The position numbers and the translations under genes are program-made. This document shows positions 1 to 11,430 of a stretch of 64,000 nucleotides of DNA, in pieces. The DNA is from Toxoplasma gondii ME49. Taxonomy: Eukaryota > Apicomplexa > Conoidasida > Eucoccidiorida > Sarcocystidae. The DNA lies in assembly GCF_000006565.2 (NCBI RefSeq), contig NC_031478.1:107874-171873 (forward strand), written 5' to 3'. The notes under the pieces were generated by a model, which did not search any database, had not been told where the DNA came from, and worked only from the letters and a program-made list of their open reading frames with translations. Each line of letters opens with the position of its first letter. Position 1 is the stretch's first letter.

Positions 1-2972
1 GTGCTTCTCGCTGTCGGCTGCCGACGTCCGGGTTTCCTCTCTCCTTGGACACGGCCGACCCAGTGCTCTGCTCTCCGTACGACCTCCGCACCATCCCCCA
101 TGCAGCCACACGCAGAAATCGTGTCCTGTGTCAACGCCCAATGCCGGCCAACCTACCTCCTCAGACTGAAAACCAAATATTGAAGGCGCCACCGCAGCCA
201 CTCCACTATCGACCCACAGAGTGCGCCACATGCGGCCGACAACAAAACACGCACTCACATGATTGGAATGCCGTCGCCTTCCACGTGGGGTCGCTGCCTG
301 CCGACGCGTGTTGCGAGCCGCTGCGCAAGAACGAGCAGTGCTCCAACACGGCCTCCAGGCTTCCAAAAACCGCCAATGCCACACATCGGCCACTCCGTCC
401 CTGTCACACTTCCGTCACTCGCAGAGCCTGTCGGCTGGAGGTTCCATGAGGACGAAAGCAACAGCCCCACGGCACGACGCGAGACCCTCGCAATCCGCCG
501 ACCCTCCAACGTATCAAACATAGCGTTGCTCAGCAAACCTCCCCCAGCCATCCCGCTGCGCCAAGCAATATCGCACGCATGCGTCGTATTACGTGTTCGC
601 TGCTGGCTGCCACGCTTCTTACCGGCAGAGGCTGAACAACCCAATACGGCACACACTCACCTCCAGACACACGATGGACGCACCCATCCCCACTCGCGCG
701 CGAAACCGTCGACCGCCAGTCCTACCTCGCTGGCATCGGTCTGCTGCCTCGTTCGCCACTTGTCTCGCCATTCACTCGCACTTTGCCGCATTCGGAAGTT
801 TCTCTTCAAACTGCCAGGACACCTACCAGCTCAATCTGAATAACCGCCGAAGCACCAAAAACGCAGGCGCGGCCTCAGCCACACTCCCGAACCACCCACG
901 CTCGACAGCGGCGGGGGACGCCCGAACATGCATCCACGTCGTTTGGATGCCGTCCCCTTCCGCACTGGGCGGCTGCCTCCTCAGCCGAATTCCAACGCAC
1001 TGGGCAAGATCGACCATTGCAAGAACACGACGTCCACTCGGCGCAAATTGTTCACTGCCACAGTCGTCAATGCCATGGCACTCCCGTGCAGTCCTTCGAC
1101 AGCTTCCTCCTTCACAAGGCGTGCTGAGTAGATATGGCAAGGAGATCAGCCGCCAGCACCACGTCACCACGCGAAGCTCTTCCTGTTTCCCAAACCCCTC
1201 ATTCGACACGGCGCTACTGAAAAACGTGTGCACGGTGCCTCTTGCTGTCGGCTGCCGACGTCCGCGTTTCCTCTCTCCTTCGACACGGGCCGACCAGTGC
1301 TCTGCTATCCGTACGACCTCCGCACCATCCCCCATGCAGCCACACGCAGAAATCGTGTCCTGTGTCAACGCCCAATGCCGGCCAACCTACCTCCTCAGAC
1401 TGAAAACCAAATATTGAAGGCGCCACCGCAGCCACTCCACTATCGACCCACAGAGTGCGCCACATGCGGCCGACAACAAAACACGCACTCACATGATTGG
1501 AATGCCGTCGCCTTCCACGTGGGGTCGCTGCCTGCCGACGCGTGTTGCGAGCCGCTGCGCAAGAACGAGCAGTGCTCCAACACGGCCTCCAGGCTTCCAA
1601 AAACCGCCAATGCCACACATCGGCCACTCCGTCCCTGTCACACTTCCGTCACTCGCAGAGCCTGTCGGCTGGAGGTTCCATGAGGACGAAAGCAACAGCC
1701 CCACGGCACGACGCGAGACCCTCGCAATCCGCCGACCCTCCAACGTATCAAACATACTGTTGCTCAGCAAACCTCCCCCAGCCATCCCGCTGCGCCAAGC
1801 AATATCGCACGCATGCGTCGTATTACGTGTTCGCTGCTGGCTGCCACGCTTCTTACCGGCAGAGGCTGAACAACCCAATACGGCACACACTCACCTCCAG
1901 ACACACGATGGACGCACCCATCCCCACTCGCGCGCGAAACCGTCGACCGCCAGTCCTACCTCGCTGGCATCGGTCTGCTGCCTCGTTCGCCACTTGTCTC
2001 GCCATTCACTCCTATTTTGCCGCATTCGGAAGTTTCTCTTCAAACTGCCAGGACACCTACCAGCTGAATCTGAATAACCGCCAAAGCACCAAAAACGCAG
2101 GCGCGGCCTCAGCCACACTCCCGAACCACCCACGCTCGACAGCGGCGGGGGACGCCCGAACATGCATCCACGTCGTTTGGATGCCGTCCCCTTCCGCACT
2201 GGGCGGCTGCCTCCTCAGCCGAATTCCAACGCACTGGGCAAGATCGACCATTGCAAGAACACGACGTCCACTCGGCGCAAATTGTTCACTGCCACAGTCG
2301 TCAATGCCATGGCACTCCCGTGCAGTCCTTCGACAGCTTCCTCCTTCACAAGGCGTGCTGAGTAGATATGGCAAGGAGATCAGCCGCCAGCACCACGTCA
2401 CCACGCGAAGCTCTTCCTGTTTCCCAAACCCCTCATTCGACACGGCGCTACTGAAAAACGTGTGCACGGTGCCTCTTGCTGTCGGCTGCCGACGTCCGCG
2501 TTTCCTCTCTCCTTCGACACGGGCCGACCAGTGCTCTGCTCTCCGTACGACCTCCGCACCATCCCCCATGCAGCCACACGCAGAAATCGTGTCCTGTGTC
2601 AACGCCCAATGCCGGCCAACCTACCTCCTCAGACTGAAAACCAAATATTGAAGGCGCCACCGCAGCCACTCCACTATCGACCCACAGAGTGCGCCACATG
2701 CGGCCGACAACAAAACACGCACTCACATGATTGGAATGCCGTCGCCTTCCACGTGGGGTCGCTGCCTGCCGACGCGTGTTGCGAGCCGCTGCGCAAGAAC
2801 GAGCTGTGCTCCAACACGGCCTCCAGGCTTCCAAAAACCGCCAATGCCACACATCGGCCACTCCGTCCCTGTCACACTTCCGTCACTCGCAGAGCCTGTC
2901 GGCTGGAGGTTCCATGAGGACGAAAGCAACAGCCCCACGGCACGACGCGGGACCCTCACAATCGGCCGACCC

Positions 2973-2992
2973 NNNNNNNNNNNNNNNNNNNN
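2973..2992. other. Assembly gap (20 N) with duplicated satellite segment
   Basis: Twenty Ns. Sequence before the gap reaches unit coordinate about 504; sequence after it restarts at about 270 with a variant monomer (GCAGCCCTACAGCGGCAG replaces the usual GCGCAAGAACGAGCAG). The apparent 258-bp excess length of this unit is therefore a join of two different copies, not a biological insertion. The roughly 30 bases before the gap also carry several private differences, consistent with low-quality read ends. Confidence 0.95.
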
Positions 2993-5945
2993 GCCGTCGC
3001 CTTCACGTGGGGTCGCTGCCTGCCGACGCGTGTTGCGAGCCGCTGCAGCCCTACAGCGGCAGTGCTCCAACACGGGCCTCCAGGGCTTCCAAAAACCGCC
3101 AATGCCACACATCGGCCACTCCGTCCCTGTCACACTTCCGTCACTCGCAGAGCCTGTCGGCTGGAGGTTCCATGAGGACGAAAGCAACAGCCCCACGGCA
3201 CGACGCGAGACCCTCGCAATCCGCCGACCCTCCAACGTATCAAACATAGCGTTGCTCAGCAAACCTCCCCCATCCATCCCGCTGCGCCAAGCAATATCGC
3301 ACGCATGCGTCGTATTACGTGTTCGCTGCTGGCTGCCACGCTTCTTACCGGCAGAGGCTGAACAACCCAATACGGCACACACTCACCTCCAGACACACGA
3401 TGGACGCACCCATCCCCACTCGCGCGCGAAACCGTCGACCGCCAGTCCTACCTCGCTGGCATCGGTCTGCTGCCTCTTTCGCCACTTGTCTCGCCATTCA
3501 CTCGCACTCAGTCGCATTCGGAAGTTTCTCTTCAAACTGCCAGGACACCTACCGGCTCAATCTGAATAACCGCCGAAGCACCAAAAACGCAGGCGCGACC
3601 TCAGCCACACTCCCGAACCACCCACGCTCGACAGCGGCGGGGGACGCCCGAACATGCATCCACGTCGTTTGGATGCCGTCCCCTTCCGCACTGGGCGGCT
3701 GCCTCCTCAGCCGAATTCCAACGCACTGGGCAAGATCAACCATTGCAAGAACACGACGTCCACTCGGCGCAAATTGTTCACTGCCACAGTCGTCAATGCC
3801 ATGGCACTCCCGTGCAGTCCTTCGACAGCTTCCTCCTTCACAAGGCGTGCTGAGTAGATATGGCAAGGAGATCAGCCGCCAGCACCACGTCACCACGCGA
3901 AGCTCTTCCTGTTTCCCAAACCCCTCATTCGACACGGCGCTACTGAAAAACGTGTGCACGGTGCCTCTTGCTGTCGGCTGCCGACGTCCGCGTTTCCTCT
4001 CTCCTTCGACACGGGCCGACCAGTGCTCTGCTCTCCGTACGTCCTCCGCACCATCCCCCATGCAGCCACACGCAGAAATCGTGTCCTGTGTCAACGCCCA
4101 ATGCCGGCCAACCTACCTCCTCAGACTGAAAACCAAATATTGAAGGCGCCACCGCAGCCACTCCACTACCGACCCACAGAATGCGCCACATGCGGCCGAC
4201 AACAAAACACGCACTCACATGATTGGAATGCCGTCGCCTTCCACGTGGGGTCGCTGCCTGCCGACGCGTGCTGCGACCGACTGCGCAAGAACGAGCTGTG
4301 CTCCACCACGGCCTCCAGGCTTCCAAAAACCGCCAATGCCACACATCGGCCACTCCGTCCCTGTCACACTTCCGTCACTCGCAGAGCCTGTCGGCTGGAG
4401 GTTCCATGAGGACGAAAGCAACAGCCCCACGGCACGACGCGAGCCCCTCGCAATCCGCCGATCCGCCAACGCATCAAACATAGCGTTGCTCAGCAAACCT
4501 CCCCCATCCATCCCGCTGCGCCAAGCAATATCGCACGCATGCGTCGTATTACGTGTTCGCTGCTGGCTGCCACGCTTCTTACCGGCAGAGGCTGAACAAC
4601 CCAATACGGCACACACTCACCTCCAGACACACGATGGACGCACCCATCCCCACTCGCGCGCGAAACCGTCGACCGCCAGTCCTACCTCGCTGGCATCGGT
4701 CTGCTGCCTCGTTCGCCACTTGTCTCGCCATTCACTCGCACTCAGTCGCATTCGGAAGTTTCTCTTCAAACTGCCAGGACACCTACCAGCTCAATCTGAA
4801 TAACCGCCGAAGCACCAAAAACGCAGGCGCGACCTCAGCCACACTCCCGAACCACCCACGCTCGACAGCGACGGGGGACGCCCGAACATGCATCCACGTC
4901 GTTGGAATGCCGTCCCCTTCCGCACTAGGTGGCTGCCTCCTCAGCCGAATTCCAACGCACTGGGCAAGATCGACCATTGCAAGAACACGACGTCCACTCG
5001 GCGCAAATTGTTCACTGCCACAGTCGTCAATGCCATGGCACTCCCGTGCAGTCCTTCGACAGCTTCCTCCTTCACAAGGCGTGCTGAGTAGATATGGCAA
5101 GGAGATCAGCCGCCAGCACCACGTCACCACGCGAAGCTCTTCCTGTTTCCCAAACCCCGCATTCGACACGGCGCTACTGAAAAACGTGTGCACGGTGCCT
5201 CTTGCTGTCGGCTGCCGACGTCCGCGTTTCCTCTCTCCTTCGACGCGGGCCGACCAGTGCTCTGCTCTCCGTACGACCTCCGCACCATCCCCCATGCAGC
5301 CACACGCAGAAATCGTGTCCTGTGTCAACGCCCAATGCCGGCCAACCTACCTCCTCAGACTGAAAACCAAATATTGAAGGCGCCACCGCAGCCACTCCAC
5401 TATCGACCCACAGAGTGCGCCACATGCGGCCGACAACAAAACACGCACTCACATGATTGGAATGCCGTCGCCTTCCACGTGGGGTCGCTGCCTGCCGACG
5501 CGTGTTGCGAGCCGCTGCGCAAGAACGAGCAGTGCTCCAACACGGCCTCCAGGCTTCCAAAAACCGCCAATGCCACACATCGGCCACTCCGTCCCTGTCA
5601 CACTTCCGTCACTCGCAGAGCCTGTCGGCTGGAGGTTCCATGAGGACGAAAGCAACAGCCCCACGGCACGACGCGAGACCCTCGCAATCCGCCGACCCTC
5701 CAACGTATCAAACATACTGTTGCTCAGCAAACCTCCCCCATCCATCCCGCTGCGCCAAGCATTATCGCACGCATGCGTCGTATTACGTGTTCGCTGCTGG
5801 CTGCCACGCTTCTTACCGGCAGAGGCTGAACAACCCAATACGGCACACACTCACCTCCAGACACACGATGGACGCACCCATCCCCACTCGCGCGCGAAAA
5901 CCGTCGACCGCCAGTCCTACCTCGCTGGCATCGGTCTGCTGCCTC

Positions 5946-5965
5946 NNNNNNNNNNNNNNNNNNNN
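5946..5965. other. Assembly gap (20 N) with missing satellite segment
   Basis: Twenty Ns. The left flank ends at unit coordinate about 750 and the right flank resumes at about 1153, so about 400 bp of the unit are absent, or any number of whole units plus that remainder. A fixed 20-N run at both gaps indicates gaps of unknown size. Confidence 0.95.
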
Positions 5966-7929
5966 CCAGCACCACGTCACCACGCGAAGCTCTCCCTGTT
6001 TCCCAAACCCCTCATTCGACACGGCGCTACTGAAAAACGTGTGCACGGTGCCTCTTGCTGTCGGCTGCCGACGTCCGCGTTTCCTCTCTCCTTCGACACG
6101 GGCCGACCAGTGCTCTGCTCTCCGTACGACCTCCGCACCATCCCCCATGCAGCCACACGCAGAAATCGTGTCCTGTGTCAACGCCCAATGCCGGCCAACC
6201 TACCTCCTCAGACTGAAAACCAAATATTGAAGGCGCCACCGCAGCCACTCCACTATCGACCCACAGAGTGCGCCACATGGCGGCCGACAACAAAACACGC
6301 ACTCACATGATTGGAATGCCGTCGCCTTCCACGTGGGGTCGCTGCCTGCCGACGCGTGTTGCGAGCCGCTGCGCAAGAACGAGCAGTGCTCCACCACGGC
6401 CTCCAGGCTTCCAAAAACCGCCAATGCCACACATCGGCCACTCCGTCCCTGTCACACTTCCATCACTCGCAGAGCCTGTCGGCTGGAGGTTCCATGAGGA
6501 CGAAAGCAACAGCCCCACGGCACGACGCGAGACCCTCGCAATCCGCCGACCCTCCAACGTATCAAACATACTGTTGCTCAGCAAACCTCCCCCATCCATC
6601 CCGCTGCGCCAAGCAATATCGCACGCATGCGTCGTATTACGTGTTCGCTGCTGGCTGCCACGCTTCTTACCGGCAGAGGCTGAACAACCCAATACGGCAC
6701 ACACTCACCTCCAGACACACGATGGACGCACCCATCCCCACTCGCGCGCGAAACCGTCGACCGCCAGTCCTACCTCGCTGGCATCGGTCTGCTGCCTCGT
6801 TCGCCACTTGTCTCGCCATTCACTCGCACTCAGTCGCATTCGGAAGTTTCTCTTCAAACTGCCAGGACACCTACCAGCTCAATCTGAATAACCGCCGAAG
6901 CACCAAAAACGCAGGCGCGACCTCAGCCACACTCCCGAACCACCCACGCTCGACAGCGACGGGGGACGCCCGAACATGCATCCACGTCGTTTGGATGCCG
7001 TCCCCTTCCGCACTGGGCGGCTGCCTCCTCAGCCGAATTCCAACGCACTGGGCAAGATCGACCATTGCAAGAACACGACGTCCACTCGGCGCAAATTGTT
7101 CACTGCCACAGTCGTCAATGCCATGGCACTCCCGTGCAGTCCTTCGACAGCTTCCTCCTTCACAAGGCGTGCTGAGTAGATATGGCAAGGAGATCAGCCG
7201 CCAGCACCACGTCACCACGCGAAGCTCTTCCTGTTTCCCAAACCCCTCATTCGACACGGCGCCACTGAAAAACGTGTGCACGGTGCCTCTTGCTGTCGGC
7301 TGCCGACGTCCGCGTTTCCTCTCTCCTTCGACACGGGCCGACCAGTGCTCTGCTCTCCGTACGACCTCCGCACCATCCCCCATGCAGCCACACGCAGAAA
7401 TCGTGTCCTGTGTCAACGCCCAGTGCCGGCCAACCTACCTCCTCAGACTGAAAACCAAATATTGAAGGCGCCACCGCAGCCACTCCACTATCGACCCACA
7501 GAGTGCGCCACATGCAGCCGACAACAAAACACGCACTCACATGATTGGAATGCCGTCGCCTTCCACGTGGGGTCGCTGCCTGCCGACGCGTGTTGCGAGC
7601 CGCTGCGCAAGAACGAGCAGTGCTCCAACACGGCCTCCAGGCTTCCAAAAACCGCCAATGCCACACATCGGCCACTCCGTCCCTGTCACACTTCCGTCAC
7701 TCGCAGAGCCTGTCGGCTGGAGGTTCCATGAGGACGAAAGCAACAGCCCCACGGCACGACGCGAGACCCTCGCAATCCGCCGACCCTCCAACGCATCAAG
7801 AATAACGTTGCTCAGCAAACCTCCCCCATCCCCCCGCTGTGCCAAGCAATATCGCACGCATGCGTCGTATTACGTGTTCGCTGCTGGCTGCCACTCTTCT
7901 TACCGGCAGAGGCTGAACAACCCAATACG

Positions 7930-8848
7930 AAACACGCAAGGCACCGACCCGTGATAGGCTTCGCGATAACGCAGTTAGTCCGCCAATGAAAAAGAGTACA
8001 GATTAGCAGTCTTCTGATACCATGCTGCAGTGTCCCTATTTCCATTTTCTGTACAACGATGCGGTGATGTCTCTCAGCCAAACAGTGGATATCAGCATGT
8101 CATTTCGTTCACCGTAAGCCGCGGGAAGGTCGTACCACAAGCCACGGCTGTTACCATGGTTCGTCAGCTTGGTCGATCCAGCAACTCATGGACCAATGGA
8201 AGCTGCAATCTTCTGCACGCAGCTGCCACCTGCGCGTCCAGCAACCACTGTGACGTTGTCGCGCTGCACTACCTGTCACAGTTTATTCGAAACGACCCAA
8301 TCCAACACGCTACCCGGCTGGCGTCAAAGTCAGACGATCTCCGATACGCCAGCGGCCGACGGTTGAGGGCCACATGAACGCGTTCCAGTCATAAGCTGAG
8401 TCTGTGCGTGGCTGTAACCATGCTGTCGCAATGCTCCTAAAGCCCACAGCCTGCGCGCCTTTCACCCCAACATCCTCACTGCCACTATAGCTACCTGTAA
8501 GTTTGTATTTCTTCCGGCCAAAGCTTGCCAGCGGAGAAGAAACACTCGGACCAATTCAAAATAGACGCCAGGCGCCTTGCTTGAACTGGAAGTAAACGCA
8601 TGATTTCCAGTATGAATATGTTGCCATGTCCACGGATTTGCCGCTCATTCATTGTCAGCGTACGGTCGTCTTCCTTCCTCACCTTTAATACCTGCAAGCA
8701 TCCGACAATACTCATACGTTCTATGACGACCTGCGCCCGGCGCGAAACCACTATCCGTCGAAGAGAGTCAAACTGCTTTGGCTCGTATTTGTACCGCTAC
8801 TCCTGCTCGAGCGAACATTAGTGTATTTGCCCATAGCTCAGACTCAGT
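7930..8848. other. No gene seen; junction from satellite to unique sequence
   Basis: At about 7929 homology to the 1234-bp unit stops abruptly after CCCAATACG. No ORF here has a recognisable motif. The longest open stretch, about 8030-8377 (+), resembles no family I know and has no visible splice context. Confidence 0.5.
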
Positions 8849-9580
8849 GCCTCTGACGTGTGCCGGGCACGTCTAGACGCCGTGACTTCATCTACTGTAG
8901 TCCCGACATGATCTAATGTCGGCATCGAGTCCCGCAAGACGCCGTCCTCGCTTACTTTTTGTGTCTGGACATTTCCAACGATACCGCAAAATCACTTCTC
9001 AATGACACAAAGTCACGCACGTGTCCTTCTTTCATCTACCTAAACAGACAATCATACCATACCGCAACGTGTGGCGCCGCCACACATCATGTCGCATATT
9101 CGTGATCGAGTGCAGTCGGATCTTCGGCTCGAGCAAAGGTTACCGCGGCTGTCGGACCGCAGATATGGTCTCTCTGACACCAGCTGGAGGCACATCATCG
9201 CAGAGGCTGTCTGCCCTGTAGTCTCTACGTGGCGTGTTGCTTATGTCGAACAGTATAACAAGACCGTTCATCCTCGCCTACTCTCCATGACTGCATACGC
9301 CCAACGATACCGCAAAAGCACTTTCCACAGACGGACGGGCAAGCACATTTCACCGGTTCCTGTAAGTATACACAAACATTCATGCATACGAAAACGGTGG
9401 CGCCGTCGCACGTAGCACCTCGCATTTTGTGAACGAAGTCAATTGGATCTCCGTCTAGCGCACAAGTTATCGCACGTGCCGGAGCGGACCCGCAGTACCC
9501 CTGGCGTGCGTCGGAAACACCTCATCGCATAGCTTTTATCTCCCGAAGTATCTGCACGGTGGTGTGAGTCTTGTCGGACA
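8849..9580. repeat. Diverged tandem repeat, about 324-bp period
   Basis: At least two full and one partial diverged copies in direct orientation. Copy 1 is about 8849-9172, copy 2 about 9173-9498, and copy 3 starts near 9499 and fades out after about 9580. Shared anchors include CCAACGATACCGCAAAA (about 8975 and 9302), GTGGCGCCG followed by a C-rich stretch (about 9070 and 9390), CTGTAGTC (8895 and 9218), and CAC(A/C)TCATCGCA (about 9190 and 9512). Many substitutions separate the copies, so this is an old array next to the younger 1234-bp satellite. Confidence 0.75.
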
Positions 9581-10951
9581 GCAACCCGCCCGGGCTTCCC
9601 CGCATGCAATGTGGATCGGTGGCTGTTGAATGATTTTGCAGAGCGTTCCCTCCCTGGAGCATGTGGTGGCGTTTTCTCCGGTCAACAACGGGAGTGCATC
9701 GATACGCAAACAGATTGCCCCTTCGTGACTAAGCGCCGTGAGGGTGGCGACCCAGGAATTTGTGCTCATCTCCCGCCGACCCGAATCGTCAGTAGCAGCT
9801 CAACTCCCCATCACAACAAATGCTATGTAGATTCCACACTGTTTGTTTTCTAACAACACATGGCGTCATACCACACCAGCCGCTTCAAACCGCTGTGCCT
9901 TGATAGGACATGTTACCTCTAGCTAGGACAAGAAACCCGGCGAACCCCGACGGTCGGCGCTGAAGGTGCAAGACGCCAGGGAACGTCAGATTCCAAGGTT
10001 TAGGCTCTAGCGGGTGGCTGTGCAACGGGTCACTCAGTCACCATGTTCGCTGTTCTTATCGAGCAGTCAACGAGGCAATTTGCGAGCTGTTCCGACGACG
10101 GTCGTAAAGTGCACCTCTGCCGCTTTACCGGCACACAGCTCCGAGCTCGTCTGCCGAAGAAAACTCTCGCCTCTTTGTGTCACGGAGTCTGGTTCCTCAA
10201 TCGAGAGAACGAATGGATACGAGTATGCAGTGTGGGCGTGGCGCTCTTCTGCGTTCGAGTCAATGGTACAAGGGCCGCCTATAGCAGTAGCCGACATAAG
10301 TCATTATTTTGTTCAGGGCAAAGGAATGCTGATGCACGATTAGCAAAAACAAGTGGGAGTTCAGGAGGCAGATTCATCGGTTACTCTTGTAGCACTTCGT
10401 TACCGATGCAAGTTGCGCCAATCTTTCTCGGCGACTTCAAACCACCAGCGTGTGCAAAATCAAGACGTAGGTGACTCAGCATGCAAATGCTACAACAGAT
10501 TTATAGACAGGTCTCCCCCTTTCATTGGCTAGCCACTCAATAGCAGTCTAGCAGTCTCCTCCTAAGGATGATAACCCTACAATCTGCAGCAGCGCATCCA
10601 CGTGTATTTTTCGGACACATCAGTCAGCAGGTTCCGTTCTTTTCCATATCACACGATGAGGCAGTGGGATGAAGAACTGTGCCGGCAAAACTTGCGACTT
10701 CCCCTCGCGACCAGAAACCATATATGGGGTCACTTGAGACGCTGATTTGAGGAAAGGAAAGGAAAGTGAAAATATCCAACGAACACGTCCGTGCGAAATC
10801 GTATGAAGCCCGCTGTCCAGGCTCATGCAGTTCCGTGTAGCCTCACACACACCGGCGTAGTCCGACCACGACGTAAAATTGATGGCAGTGTTTTTTAGAA
10901 GACTCCACACGTGTTGCCTCCGCGCGCCAGCTTAGACCACTACAGCCCAGC
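9581..10951. other. No recognised gene
   Basis: Only short ORFs are present (the longest about 143 codons near 10043-10474, +). None shows a domain, signal peptide or convincing splice sites. Confidence 0.5.
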
Positions 10952-11430
10952 GACGTTTTGTGGGTGCATGCGCTTACGTGCTGTCACATAGACAAGAAGC
11001 ACGTGAGACAGGATGTGATGTGCTTCTGATATATCGGGGGCGCATGCAGGAGAAGATCCGTCCCGTGTTCAATTACGTCCTTAAACCCTCAAGGGTGGTA
11101 TATTTTCAGTGGAATCCACTCAACACCCATTCCGTAGGGCGGATGCGACAGACAGTCGATCCATTTCGTGTGTGAATGCATGCGGGTTGGTCGTTTTGTG
11201 TCTGCATTCGCTTACCCTCTGTGACATAGACATGAAGCACGTGGAATAGGAATGTGACGTGTGTCTGAAGTATCGAAACTCATGCAGGAGAAATTCATAT
11301 CATGTTTGATGGCATCAGAACACTGGCTGGCGGTCTATTCTCAGCGGAGTCCACTCGGCACCCACAATTTAGGGTGGAGGCGACAACCAGGCGATCCTAT
11401 TTCTGTCTTGAAGTAAGCCAGGTCTTAGGC
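10952..11430. repeat. Diverged direct duplication, about 238-bp period
   Basis: Two direct copies, about 10952-11189 and 11190-11430. Matching blocks in order: GTTTTGTG...GCAT(G/T)CGCTTAC (10954 and 11192), TGACATAGAC(A)AGAAGCACGTG-type blocks, CATGCAGGAGAA (11043 and 11281), GTGGAATCCACTC versus GCGGAGTCCACTC, and CACCCA near each end. Identity is moderate. No coding function is visible. Confidence 0.75.

Larger units (their letters stand above)
1..7929. repeat. Satellite array, 1234-bp tandem unit
   Basis: A long tandem array of a 1234-bp unit. Taking the motif GTGC(C/T)TCT(T/C)GCTGTCGG as unit start, units begin at 1, 1235, 2469, 3961, 5195, 6048 and 7283. Complete units are very similar, differing by scattered single-base changes and 1-bp indels (for example an extra G near 6279). 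The units starting at 2469 and 5195 contain assembly gaps and have aberrant lengths (1492 and 853 bp). The last unit is partial, more diverged, and stops matching at about 7929. The + strand is C/A-rich and stop-poor, so long ORFs appear in several frames; I regard these as composition artefacts rather than genes. The array is open at base 1, so its true length is unknown. Coccidian genomes are known to carry several satellite families near chromosome ends; whether this unit belongs to a named one is not checked. Confidence 0.97.

Noticed and set aside
259..7465. Many 130-384 codon ORFs on both strands of the satellite
   Set aside because: They recur with the repeat unit in all frames, follow C/A-rich composition, lack domains and shift frame each unit. 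Treated as shadows.
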